Source of the DNA: Conchocele bisecta
Lineage: Eukaryota; Mollusca; Bivalvia; Lucinida; Thyasiridae
DNA: 64,000 bases
Assembly (NCBI GenBank): GCA_029237695.1
Contig: CM055266.1
Location: 114,469,370 to 114,533,369 of the forward strand
Reading direction: 5' to 3'
Shown here piece by piece: positions 10,771 to 21,855 of the stretch; within the stretch, counting starts at the first letter, position 1, and the number at the start of each line of letters is the position of its first letter. A program made the position numbers and the translations under genes. Below the pieces are notes generated by a model. That model ran no database searches and was not told the DNA's origin. It saw nothing but the letters and a program-made list of their open reading frames with translations.

Positions 10771-12005
10771 TTTCAAAACATTTCTCAGAATTTGGTCTCT
10801 TGCTTTTGGCAATTCACAGATATGGTGAAAATTCGTCACCAATTGTTGTTTGTATGATTGTATATTTGATGAAAAGAACACATTTAATATGACGTTAAAA
10901 ATATACTGCTTTTTCAAGACTAAGCTCATTACATGGGGCTTTCAGTCTATGACAGATATGGGACAGACATGTGTCAACATGTTATATACACATGTACTCG
11001 TTACACTAATCACTGCACAAATTGGTATCAATACCTAATATGGTATCAATTAGTGTTATTGTCACTTGTCATAATCCTTAGTGCTTCCAAGTAAATGTTG
11101 ATCCCAGCGTTGGCACAATCCCAGTTCTTTGGACAACGACGTTCCAATTGCATCTTAGTTTGTTCATTTATATGCATTTGCACCGTTTCCAAGATGGGCC
11201 TTGTGTCTGTTTCACCACCTGGAACAATTGCATCGTCGTCTGTTCCGTGTTCCTCGGTGTCAATTGGATGGGCCATCATACCTGAAGTCCACAACCGCAA
11301 TGGCGATGTACGAGCAGTGCGCAGTCTGTGTGAAGCCCAAGCCTCTTTCCAGAGATGAAGCTTTTCGTTTATCTTGTGCTTGTACACATAGTGAAGCGCG
11401 AATATGTGTGTAGGGTCCAATATGTCTAAATTGCCCTCATCTTCCATGAATGAAAACAATTCTGAATAGTAACCTAGAACACCATCGTACACATCTCGCC
11501 AGAGGCGTTCGATACGTTGATTGTGAACACTTTTCCCTGTTTTAAAACCAGTGGTACCTCGTGTTTCAATCATAAAATCAGCAATTTGTACGTTTTCAAG
11601 CCCCATGTCGGTCAAGCCCCATGTCGGTCCTAACACATAGTGGTATACCAAACCTATCTACACCTTCTTTGAAAATGTTCACCATAGTGTCGGATCTGTT
11701 GTTATGTTCACAATTTATGAACATTATCAACCTACTGAAACCATCAATTCCTGCAGCAATTACAAAAAACCAGCGTATCAGTTTGTGGTTTGTGTCCACA
11801 TGCCACATATGATTTGGTCCTTCGACATGATAAACACGGCGATGCAAGCGTCCTAATCGATATCTCGGTATCTGTAATGAAATTGTACATGAATTATTTT
11901 GAAAACGGGTTATAAGTCTAACACTATTAAATACATCAGCAAACATTACTATAAGACTATAATACATGTTTAACAGTCACTGGCCATCACTAAGCTTCTC
12001 TCTAA

Positions 12006-12310
12006 TCCGGCAGGTGGAAGCATGCTGCGACGGGTAATTTAACGATCGGGGTCCATCCTTACTGGAATCCCGACTGGAGACCTGGTTTGGCCCTTACATG
12101 TGAATCTGGTTACACCCCTTATATGATTATTATGATTAATCATAATCCTATTACTTTTAGGGGAAGGGGCCATGTGTCTGTGGTGTGGTATATGGACCCC
12201 CCCCCCCCCCACACCCCCATGCAGCAGGTTAATGCGGGATCGAACTGGCTGGCCCGCCCTTACATGACTCCAGCTATTGATAGCCCGTTAAACACCAATA
12301 AACAAACAAA
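12006..12310 (+). mobile_element. SINE-like copy inside the integrase-gene intron
   Basis: It has the same block order as the 10.1-kb copy (GGGTAATTTAACGATCGGGG to CCGTTAAACACCAATAAAC) with a short AAAC tail and a 14-C run at about 12197-12210. A stretch in the middle is deleted relative to that copy. Confidence 0.75.
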
Positions 12311-12581
12311 AACTGAAATTTGTCAAAAGTTGTACTTCCGATGTCCATTTACATTGCCATTACATATCACATTGTGTAAAAAACACATGTTTTTGGTGTT
12401 TTGGCAGCGATTTAGAAAACTTTGTCTTGGATTGAATTATAGATACTTGATCATAAACTATTTAAATTAATAATAATTAGACCTTAAACCAGAAATAACA
12501 ATCAAACCTCGTTGTCTGCGCTCAAAGTGAACAAATGACGGCCATTTCCCAAGATGGCCACCAAGCATTTTTATATTGTCG

Positions 12582-12960
12582 TGCCCGCTTGCGGACAGCA
12601 CCATATAGTCGGCACATTGGCGTTCGCATGTATGTCGGTACGTCCGCATGTGTGTCCGGTTAAATCTGTTTTTGATTTAGGTTAAAGTTTTTAAGAACAC
12701 CATATCTCTGAACCATATCGCTCGAAACTTCATATGTGTCCTTATCATCATCCCTGTTTTCATTATATGCACAACCCGTGCTGCCCCTATGCCCAATATC
12801 GAGGTCAAATTACTTTTTTGTCGCACCAGCTTTCGGACAGTGCGATAATAGTCGGCACATTTTCGGTATACCATCAAACTTCGTTTAGTACTACATGTTT
12901 CAAATGCCTCGGCGGGCGCGACATGTCGGCCGCGGCCATATAGTTTTAATAAAGACCTAA
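12582..12960 (+). mobile_element. GCCCGCTTGCGG-type element in the intron
   Basis: It starts TCGTGCCCGCTTGCGGACAG, then TCCG-rich sequence, GGTTAAAGTTTTTAAG, CCTATGCCCAATATCGAGG, and ends near GGCGGGCGCGACATGTCGGC. It resembles the copies at 32.24 and 32.80 kb. Confidence 0.6.
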
Positions 12961-13103
12961 CTTTCAGTCTGACCAATATTAACCGGGTAAATTGCTATAA
13001 TTCCGTCACAGTTTGAATGTAAAATGATAAATGTAATGTTCTATGGTTGTAGTATTTATCGTGTCATGCATGGAGTAATACGTGCTACAACTCCTTCATT
13101 AAC

Positions 13104-13152
13104 CATGATAGAAAATATATATTTTCTATAGAAAATATATATTTTCTATATC
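13104..13152. repeat. AT palindrome, tandem GAAAATATATATTTTC
   Basis: GAAAATATATATTTTCTATA occurs twice in tandem, each a perfect self-palindrome that could extrude as a cruciform. No gene is evident here. Confidence 0.7.
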
Positions 13153-14157
13153 CAGTGTGCAAATTTATTTATTTAGTTTACTTAATGGTGTTTAACGGCC
13201 TGTCAAAATATGTGCACGAGCAATAAGCAATGTGTATACATCAAATAGCACAGACAGTCGCAAGTATGTATGCCAAACATTACTCAGATTTAAACCGTAT
13301 GTCAAAAGATGTAGTGGTTACAAAAAGTGTCCAAGTTTTGTTGAGCCACTCATAGTTCCCACATGTTTGCAATTTCATCTTTAATAATGTAAACAAATCA
13401 ATTTTTAGCGGCCATCTTGCATTTCACTTTACTAACCTATTCACAAATTAGCTGCCACTGTAAAATTATTGAATAACCATGTAGTCAAATTATAATAAAT
13501 TGTGTGTACACCTTGTAACACAAATTATGTACTCACATGTATATTCTTCTGTCGCAATATTTCTTGTAGCATTTTCTCCCCACATCTTGGAAACTCTTAT
13601 ACTGTTTTCTTAACAATCTGTGTTAGTGTATCGTCATCTATGTTTGTAAATTGGTACTTTCGCAAACCATAGATTCGCATTCGTCTGTAAACTGTGCTCT
13701 CGGAAACTGATAATAGGGAAGACATTTCCTTTATCTGAAATCCAGTTTCCAGTAGTGTTTCGACAGTTATCTTTGGTATTTGGAACTGAGGCGGCCCACA
13801 CTGATCATTGGTCTTGTGCGGCTGAAAACTTCCATAACAGATGCAGGATGTTCTCAATGTCATTATATCCGTCCTATTCACAACACCCAAGCAATTCATG
13901 TCATATATTGATAATTTCCCAACTATATCCGGCGTAATCTTTTCCGCATGGAAGATTGGAATACACCTTGCCAGGCCCAGTTTTCGCAAAATATCATCCA
14001 TGTGGTTGACTATTTATGGTAGTAAGTCTTTATTTCACATTTATTTCTTTATTCGTGTAACACTGCATTCTCGATGATGCACGAGTTATCAAAGAGGAAC
14101 TAAACTCATTGTTACCTCAGCACATCACGAGTAGTAGTAAGGGAGTCAAAATGATAC

Positions 14158-17100
14158 CACCTACCGTGATATCATTTATAACCCTCTATAATACCCCCAC
14201 CACCCCCGAAAAATCAAAAATTGGTTAACGAGGAAAATTGGGTCTCCCGACAGCAAATTTATGAATTTTTGGAGAAAATAATTTTGAAAAGAGGGAGTCC
14301 CAATTATATTGGTAATTGACTTTTGAAAAAAGTCGAAATCATTCATGCAAGTACAATAGTTTATGTTCCTCATTTTTCTCCTCCGATATAGCTAATTTAT
14401 TTCGCAGATCAGCAACTAATTCTACCAGCTCTAGTCTACCACGTTCACCTTTATAAGAGTGTAAAAATCGCTCCGACAACAATGGTTTTCGACAACCACA
14501 ATCCATAGAAAACCACAGCAAGCGTTTCTGCAACCAAATTCTAGCTATTTGTAGTACTTTTTTTCTCGCATGGGAGGGATTGGAAGATTCTATCGAAACA
14601 ACTTCCCACCAACATCGAAATATTCTAGAACAACCAATTGAACATATGTTGTTGTATATGTATTCGACAACAAAGTTTGAAAAATGGTATATACGACAAC
14701 TTTCCAAGAGATGGGTATCCGAGCAGCGAAAAGTGTTTCCAAGCATTTGCTCTTGGAGAACGCATTCGAAAACAATCTTGTGTCCGACATTCGAGGGGTA
14801 GACTACCTCGAAAGCCACGAGGGACAAACAAATTTGCAACCTCTAGAAGGTTTGCCAGAATTTGTAGACGATTTGTACGTGTTTGGCTATCTAGATAGAG
14901 AAGAATGTGTAGTAGTAGGAAACAAAGCTTCTTGCACAACAGGGGAAAAGGGGTCTGCGAAAAATTGCGTGGGTAGGATAGCAATTGCATCTAGAGAAAC
15001 AATTGGAAAGGATAGCAAACCACTGCACACTACAATCGTGCACACAATACGACGCGGGGAAAGTTTGGAAATAGTTCCATTCGAAAAAAAAAAAATACTG
15101 TGGAGCGCATAGAAGAAGCTAGCGGAAGCATAGTAAAAAGAAGGTGGGTAGAAATACACCAAGGGGCAAACCCCTTCGCATTGTTTGTTGCAAAAATAGC
15201 AGTGTCCGATATAGCAATAGAAATTCTAGAAGAGCAGCTGCAATCTCTGCAAACTAGACTGCGAGCAGCTGGAATGGAAATCTACTGTGTGGACTACACA
15301 AAAGACTTTTCCGGTACACTAGAGACCGGCTTTGGTAGAACATCTAGAGAAAGAGAAATACTTTGCGATGCAAGGGAAAAATAGAGGATGGGGAGGGTTC
15401 GAAGAAGATGTAGGAACAATTCTAGACAACACAGGTACAGTAGGGAACCATGTTTGCTCTTGGGTACAAACAGAGACAACAGAACCACTAGAACGAAATT
15501 GTACAACAAGGTAGTTTCCAATTTCGAGGCAGGAGAAGTACGAGCAAGCATTGGTGGGCATCTAGCAGACTACGCAGATTGCACAAACGACCATCTTCGG
15601 AAAACATTCCAACATGCGGATGTACAACGAAGAGGTTGCACTAGAATCGAGGTTTCGGTCTACGGTTCTCCAGATATTTCCAAAGAGACAATACTAGAGG
15701 TGCTTGCAGAAGCAGAAGAGAAAGTGTCGGGGGCAAATCTATTCGTCGTACAACCTCCGTACAAACAATGGGAAAATCTAGCAAAATCCATCGATAGATG
15801 TTTTGTGCTAGGAGACAAACCATGTGGAGAGATCTTTGTAGCATGGTATGTGCACACAGGTACAGGTAGGATTGCTGGAGTTCGTGTACGACCAACTGCG
15901 GCCACTATTGCAGATCCTGCTAGATGGAGTAGAGCAATGGAGTGGGCAGCTGCAGATTTTGGGTTCCGGGAATGTCCGATCTTTCTAGCAGAGATTCTGT
16001 CTGTGGAAGATGGAGATATAGAAATGTCTCCACTACGGTGTTTTGCAAAGGCAAGCGATTCTTCCACAATACTCTGTGCTTGCAGTCGTCCAACCGAAAT
16101 TCGTGCTAGAAGCGAGGAAGTAGATCTAGAAGAAGTACTTCCATCTACAAAATACATCCAATGGAAGTGGAGAGAGGAAAAATGCCAAACGGTAGGTGTA
16201 GGGAAATCCAAATTCGAAATTCTAGAAGTTCCAGAAATAGCAGCTACTAGGTGTGTTTCCACCCTCTCCCCATACAATAGAGCGAACAGAATGGCACAAT
16301 TGCAAGATGCCGAGGAAGCAGAAAGTTGGAGAAGGGCAACCCTTGCAAAAAAGTTAGAAAACTACTCTAGAGAAGAGCACAATAGACGAGCAATCGAGCT
16401 AGAAAAGCTTGCGGAAGCTGCCAAGAAACATACAGAATACATTTGCCAAAAGGAAGAACTCCGTATAGCTGTTCGAAAAATGCTAGGAGACAACAGAACA
16501 TACAAAATTTCGGACCTACCAGAAGGAGAAAACAAAGTGTGGCACATTCTAGGTTTCCGTAGTAGATCTGGTGGGGAGTTTGGAGACAGTACGAGAGTAG
16601 TTTTGTGGGGAGATTCCATACGCAAAACTGGCACAAAACATCTTTGTGTTTGGACAACCAGAGGAATTTCCAAAGTTCTAGATAGTTGCAAGGAGGCGTT
16701 CGAAAGGGAGGGTGGAAAGCATCTAGATAGGGAAACATTACTGGCTACCACCACGTGTTTCTCTTCGAATTCTAGTATGCCCTGGGAAGCAGTTCTGGAG
16801 CCGAGGTAGGACCATTCGATGGAACCCCATAGAAGTTGTAGAAACCCCAGATCCAAGAGAGTTGGAGAGAGAACAAAAATTGGCTAGAGAGACGGAAGAG
16901 TACAATTCTACAGAGAGATTGTGCGTAGAGGAGACTTTCTTGCAACAGAAAACGGAAACATACAGAGACATAGATGTAGAAGCGGGTTTGTACGATTGTA
17001 GTAGGTACTGCGACACAATGTACAGAGGATGCAAAAGAACAATTCTATTTCTGGTGGCCACAAACGAAGATGGTACTCCAACAACGGGAGTGGAAATTCC

Positions 17101-17292
17101 TACCTACGGATTGATTTTTCCTACAGAAAGAAATAGAGACAATTGGTAGGCCTCTCCGCGAACTACAGAATCCACTACGATGTAGAATGGGGGAGCCTCG
17201 CACTACACCGAACAAGAGAAAATCTAGAACATTTGTAGTGTGTCCTGTAGATTCTTTTTCTTTGGAAAAAGTATAGAAACTAGAATGTCCGG
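14158..17292 (+). mobile_element. left arm of a giant inverted repeat (virus-like or other large element)
   Basis: From CACCTACCGTGATATCATTT to GAATGTCCGG this arm is repeated in reverse complement at 18378-21785. Outer ends match through CACCTACCGT and then diverge, so that point marks the element border. The first 525 bp are non-coding. A long plus-strand gene follows, then a tail with 22 consecutive A near 17316. The arm is unusually rich in TCTAGA (at least 13 by eye) and TTCGAA. It could be one copy of an integrated virus-like or large transposon genome; no hallmark capsid or polymerase gene is recognised. Confidence 0.8.
14684..17149 (+). pseudogene. unrecognised long gene of the inverted-repeat element, several frame changes
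   Basis: Open segments in two alternating frames (14684-15085, 15086 to about 15325, about 15330-15495, about 15500-16745, 16746-17149) together span roughly 820 codons and read as one protein. An early break lies in a 12-A run at 15084-15095 that is only 4 A in the right arm. Visible features are a Leu/Glu-rich helix near 15230, LYNKVVSNFEAGEV followed by a TRIEVSVYG block (15505-15665), a basic/acidic coiled-coil stretch (16290-16450) and a C-terminal block ending IPTYG. The YNK plus R-x-E spacing is loosely like some replication-initiation proteins, but I cannot assign the family. The breaks may be sequencing errors or decay. Confidence 0.55.
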
Positions 17293-17429
17293 TGGCAGTT
17301 CTACCAGTTTTTCGAAAAAAAAAAAAAAAAAAAAAACTACAATCGAAGCCCCCAATAGGGTAGTTTTCCAAAGAAAATAGAAAACTGTTCGAATACTTTT
17401 TTTCCCAAAGAGAGCTACTCCATGTAGAA

Positions 17430-18061
17430 AGGGTCGCCAGGGCGTATGGACTCGCTAGGAGTTTTCTTTTTTTTTTTCCTCCGGTTTGGCGGACTGTGGC
17501 GGGGTGCGCGAACTGGGCGTCGGGATCTCCATTCTTACAGATTCTACAAGACTCTAGGGACACGAATGGGAACAGTGGTTTGCAGACCGCGTACGCCACC
17601 ACGAGAACCCCGAGCCACCACTTCGCATTCTCTATGGTTTTCCAAATGTCGTGCACCTCCCGCTCGTCTTCCTTCGGACACTCGGAATCGATAGTTTTTC
17701 CAAAACTGCTGGCATCGTCGGAAATCGCGTCCAACAACAGTATACGTTCCAGCGCGTCCAATCGTCTCTCCATGTCGGACATGCGCGTCGATTCTTCGAA
17801 CGAGCTGGCGTTTCGTACATCTTCGAGTAGATCCCGAGGGAACTCGGTGGGACCAGGCGCGGTCGCCCTTTGTACTACGGGGGTAGGGGTTTCTTGTTCT
17901 TCCGGTTTTGTACTACGTTCCGCATCGACGGCGTCCCATATTCTTCGAAGACGAGTTGTACTGATCCTATATTTTTTCTTCGTGTCGTCCGCAGACTCGA
18001 CACCTCGAAGATTGCGAATATCTTCTATATCCTTCGCAGACAAATTTTGTTTTTGTGGCAT
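17430..18061 (-). CDS. unrecognised ORF in the spacer: HTH-like start, coiled coil, membrane segment
   Basis: It starts at ATG 18061 and converges on the left-arm gene. The N-terminus (LSAKDIEDIRNL, then KKKYRISTTRLRRIWD) looks like a helix-turn-helix. A Pro/Thr-rich linker and a heptad-like segment (MERRLDALERILLLD) follow, then one hydrophobic stretch (WWLGVLVVAYAVCKPLF). The frame formally continues to 17045, but after a T-run near 17464-17477 it enters low-complexity sequence antisense to the other gene. The true end is therefore probably near 17430-17500. It is single copy in the window, because the spacer is not duplicated. Function unknown; a small regulatory or membrane-linked viral protein is one guess. 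Confidence 0.5.
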
Positions 18062-18101
18062 TTTGTTCGTACAAAATATGCAAGCAAATGTATATATATA
18101 T

Positions 18102-18240
18102 ATATATATATTTGCCCACTGTACAACAAGAAAAACTAGGCAAACCTAGGCAAAACTTGCCAAATAGAAGTCGACCTGGGCCAAATAGAAGTCGACCTGG
18201 GCCAACTAGTAGTCGACCTAGGCCAACTGCCGGTATGCCC
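18102..18240. repeat. short tandem repeats near the spacer palindrome
   Basis: A (TA)n run at about 18090-18111 is followed by three direct copies of a 20-bp unit (GGCCAAATAGAAGTCGACCT and variants). The last merges into the 56-bp palindrome arm. Confidence 0.7.
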
Positions 18241-18377
18241 GGGCAGACGGTAGAAAATACAAAACCGTGTATATAGACATTCTAGAATATTTTGGACTAC
18301 AATTCGAAAACTTGCCGTGGTCGGTTTTGTATTTTCTACCGTCTGCCCGGGCATACCGGCAGTTGGCCTAGGTCGAC
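18212..18377. repeat. perfect 56-bp inverted repeat with 54-bp loop
   Basis: 18212-18267 is exactly repeated in reverse complement at 18322-18377, from GTCGACCTAGGCCAACTGCC to TAGAAAATACAAAACCG. It sits exactly at the inner end of the right arm. It could be a hairpin end, a resolution site, or the mark of a fold-back junction. Confidence 0.85.
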
Positions 18378-21300
18378 CGGACATTGTAGTTTCTATACTT
18401 TTTCCAAAGAAAAAGAATCTACAGGACACACTACAAATGTTCTAGATTTCCTCTTGTTCGGTGTAGTGCGAGGCTCCCCCATTCTACATCGTAGTGGATT
18501 CTGTAGTTCGCGGAGAGGCCTACCAATTCTCTTTATTTCTTTCTGTAGGAAAAATCCGTAGGTAGGAATTTCCACTCCCGTTGTTGGAGTACCATCTTCG
18601 TTTGTGGCCACCAGAAATAGAATTGTTCTTTTGCATCCTCTGTACATTGTGTCGCAGTACCTACTACAATCGTACAAACCCGCTTCTACATCTATGTCTC
18701 TGTATGTTTCCATTTTCTGTTGCAAGAAAGTCTCCTCTACGCACAATCTCTCTGTAGAATTGTACTCTTCCGTCTCTCTAGCCAATTTTTGTACTCTCTC
18801 CAACTCTCTTGGATCTGGGGTTTCTACAACTTCTATGGGGTTCCATCGAATGGTCCTACCTCGGCTCCAGAACTGCTTCCCAGGGCATACTAGAATTCGA
18901 AGGGAAACACGTGGTTGGTAGCCAGAATGTTTCCCTAATCTAGATGCCTTTCCACCTCCCTTACCTTTCGAAACGCCTTCCTTGCAACTACTTAGAACTT
19001 TAGGAACTTTCAAATTCCCACTGGTTTGTCCAAACACAAGAATGTTTTTGTGCCAGATTTTGTGTATGAAATAACTCCCACTAAAACTACTCTCGTACTA
19101 TCATCCAAACTCCCCACCAGATTATACTTACGGAAACCTTAGAATTGTGCCACAACTTTGTTATTTTCTCCTTCTGAGGTAGGTCCGAAATGTTTTGTCA
19201 TGTTATGTTGTCTCCTAGCATTTTTCGAACAGCTATACGGAGTTCTTCCTTTTGGCCTTTAACAAATGTAGTTCCTGTATGTTTCTTGGCAGCTTCCGCA
19301 AGCTTTTTCTAGCTCCGATTGCTCGTCTATTGTAGCTCTTCTCTAGAGTAAGTTTTCTAGCTCATTTTGCAAGGTTGCCCTTCTTCCAACAATTTCTGCA
19401 TTCCTCGGCCATCTTTGCTAATTGTGCCATTTCTGGTTCGCCTCTAATTTGTATGGGGAGAGGGAGGGTAAATCACATCCTAGTAGCTGCTATTTCTGGA
19501 AACTTCTAAGATTTCGAATTTGGATTTCCCTACACCTAACCGTTTGGCATTTTTTCACCTTCTATCCACTTCCATTGGATGTATTTTGTTTTGTTAGATG
19601 GAAGTACTTCTTCTAGATCTTACTTCCCTCGCTTTCTTAGCACGAATTTCGGTTTTGGACGATCTGCAAAGCACAGAGTATTGTGGAAGAATCGCTTGCC
19701 TTTGCTAAAACACCGTCATGGAGACATTTTCTAATATCTTCCATATTCCACAGACAGAATCTTCTGCTAAAAAGATCGGGACATTTCCCGCCCGAACCCC
19801 AAAATCTGCAAGCTGTCCACCTCCATTGCTCTACATCCATCTTAAGCAGGATCTTGCAATGAGTGGCCGCAGTTGGTCGTACACGAACTCCAGCAATCCT
19901 ACCTGTACCTGTCGTGCACATACCCATGCTACAAAGCATCTCCTCCACAGGTTTGGTTTCTTCCTAGCACAAAACATCCTATCGATGGATTTTTGCTAGG
20001 ATTTTCCCATGATTGTTTTACGGCATGGTTGTACGACGAATCAGATTTGCCCCGGACACTTTATTTCTATTCTGCTTCTGCAAGCACCTCCCTAGTGCTG
20101 TCTCTTTTGGAAATAATCTGGAGAACCGTAGAACCGAAAACCTCTGATTTCTAGTGGGCAACCTCTTCGTTGTATACATCCGCATGTTTGGAATGGTTTT
20201 TCCGAAGATAGTCTGTTTTGTGCAATTCTGCGTAGTTCTGCTTAGAATGCCCACCAATTGCTTTGCATCGTTACTTCTTCCTGCCTCAAATTTGAAACTA
20301 CCTTGGTTGTAACAATTTCGTTCTTAGTGGGTTCTGTTCCTCTTGGTTTTGTACCCAAGAGCAAACATGGTTCCCTACTGTACCTGTGTTGTCCTAGAAT
20401 TGAAGTCCTAAAACCATCTTCTTCGAACCCTAACCCCATCCTCAATTTATTTTTCCCTTGCATTCGCAAAAGTATTTCTCTTTCACTAGAGGTTCTTTAC
20501 CAAAGCCCTGGTCTATCTAGTTTGTAACCGGACAAAAGGTCTTTTCGTTTGTAGTCCACACAACATAAGATTTTCCCAGTTCCAGCTGCTCGCAGTCCTA
20601 GTTTGCAGAGAATTGCAGCAGCTCTTCTAGAATTTTCCTATTGCTATTTCGGACACTGCAATTTTTGCAACAAACAATGCACGAAGGGGTTTGCCCCTTG
20701 TTGGTGGTATTTATACCCACCTTCTTTTTGGCTAATGCGCCGCTAGCTTTTCTTATAGGCGATCCACAGTATTTTCGAATGGAACTATTTCCAAAATCTT
20801 CCCCCGCGTCGAATTGTGTGCAACGATTGTAGTGTTGCAGTGGATTTGTCTATCCTTTCCCAATTGTTTCTCTAGAGGCAACAATTGCTATCCTACCCAA
20901 CGCAATTTTTTCGGCAGAACACCCCTTTTCCCCTGTTGGTGACAAGATGCTTTGTTTCTTTCCATACTACTACACATTCTTCTCTATCTAGACTAAGCCA
21001 AAAACCAAACACGTACAAATCGTCTACAAATGCTGGCAAACCTTTCTAGAGGTTGAAATCAAATTTGTTTTGTTCCCTCGTTGGTCTTTCGAGGTAGTCT
21101 AACCCCCTCGAAGTGTCGGACACAATTATTGTTTTCGAATGCGTTCTCCCCAAGAGCCAAATGCGTTGGAAAACACTTTTCGCTGCTACGGATACCCATC
21201 TCTTTGGAAATGTTGTCGTATAATGCCCATTTTTTGAAACTTGTTTGTTCGAATAACATAAACAACAACATAAGTTTCAATTGGTTTGTTCTTTAGTTGT

Positions 21301-21785
21301 TTCGATAGAATCTTTCCAAACCCTCCAATGCGAGAAAAAAATGTACTACATAATAGCTAGAATTTGGCGGTTGGCAGAAAACGCTTCGCTGATGGTTATT
21401 TCCTATGGATTGTGGTTGTCGAAAGAAAAACCATTGTTGTCGGAGCGATTTTACACTCTTATAAAGGTGAACGTTGGTAGACTAGAGCTGGTAGTAATTA
21501 GTTGCTGATCTGCGAAATAAATTAGCCTATTTAAGCGGAGGAGCAAAATGAGGCAAATATAAAACTATTGTACTTGCATGAATGATTTCGAACTTTTTTC
21601 AAAAGACAATTACCAATATAATTTAGGGACTCCCTCTTTTCAAAATTTATTTTCTCCAAAAATTCATAAAAATTTGCTGTCGGGGTACCCAATTTTCCTC
21701 GTTAAGAACCAATTTTTGATTTTTTGTTTTTTGGGGGTGGTGGGGTATTATAGAGGGTTATAAATGATATTAACGGTAGGTGAAA
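18378..21785 (-). mobile_element. right arm of the giant inverted repeat, noisy copy
   Basis: It reads as the reverse complement of 14158-17292, ending TATTAACGGTAGGTG. It is about 270 bp longer than the left arm, mostly from scattered one- to few-base insertions, and carries many more stops. Identity is high over 18378-18990 and falls further out. This pattern fits either an older degraded copy or unpolished long-read sequence. Confidence 0.8.
18521..21230 (-). pseudogene. second, heavily broken copy of the inverted-repeat gene
   Basis: The start region corresponds to about 21230 and the stop region to about 18521. The segment 19037-18521 keeps an open frame including VSLRILVCPGKQFWSRG and VETPDPREL. 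The rest is broken by many small indels. At one site (near 20770) it has 4 A where the left copy has 12, so here the right copy is the one that keeps frame. Confidence 0.65.
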
Positions 21786-21855
21786 CGACAAAAGGCAACA
21801 GCGTTGAAACGAAAAGGCACAACGCGTTTGAAACGACAAAGCCGACCGCGATTGC
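21786..21855. repeat. first GAAACGAC...AACGCGTT units
   Basis: Directly after the giant repeat are about three units of GAAACGACAAAAGGCAACAG and variants, leading into the next inverted repeat. Confidence 0.6.

Larger units (their letters stand above)
11046..14001 (-). pseudogene. SAM/HTH/integrase-core gene, broken transposon-derived copy
   Basis: Exon 1 (14001-13537) starts at ATG. It encodes a SAM-like domain (residues about 1-55) and a helix-turn-helix segment (LLSVSESTVYRRMR), then a TAA stop, after which the same frame stays open to a clean GTGAGT donor at 13536. Exon 2 (from about 11870, after TTTCATTACAG) holds the integrase core. GPNHMWHVDTNHKLIRW and IAAGIDGFSRLIMF contain the first Asp. 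CVRTDMGL contains the second. NQRIERLWRDVYDG carries the Glu-bearing third block. The frame is broken at 11599-11630 by an exact 16-bp tandem duplication. The C-terminus has an acidic tail and stops at 11046. The domain order matches the multicopy 'integrase core domain-containing' proteins of fish and invertebrates, which use a retroviral-type DDE fold. The intron contains a SINE and a GCCCGCTTGC element. A small middle exon may be missing. Confidence 0.75.

Noticed and set aside
14339..14990. Several minus-strand frames in the left arm
   Set aside because: They overlap the plus-strand gene and its upstream region, share no motif, and are short shadows.
15660..16277. 205-codon minus frame within the left arm
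   Set aside because: Ser/Arg-rich antisense of the better plus-strand coding segment; no independent support.
17045..17430. C-terminal third of the 338-codon minus frame
   Set aside because: It passes through homopolymer runs and is antisense to the end of the left-arm gene, with an abrupt change to low complexity. The real end is more likely near the T-run.
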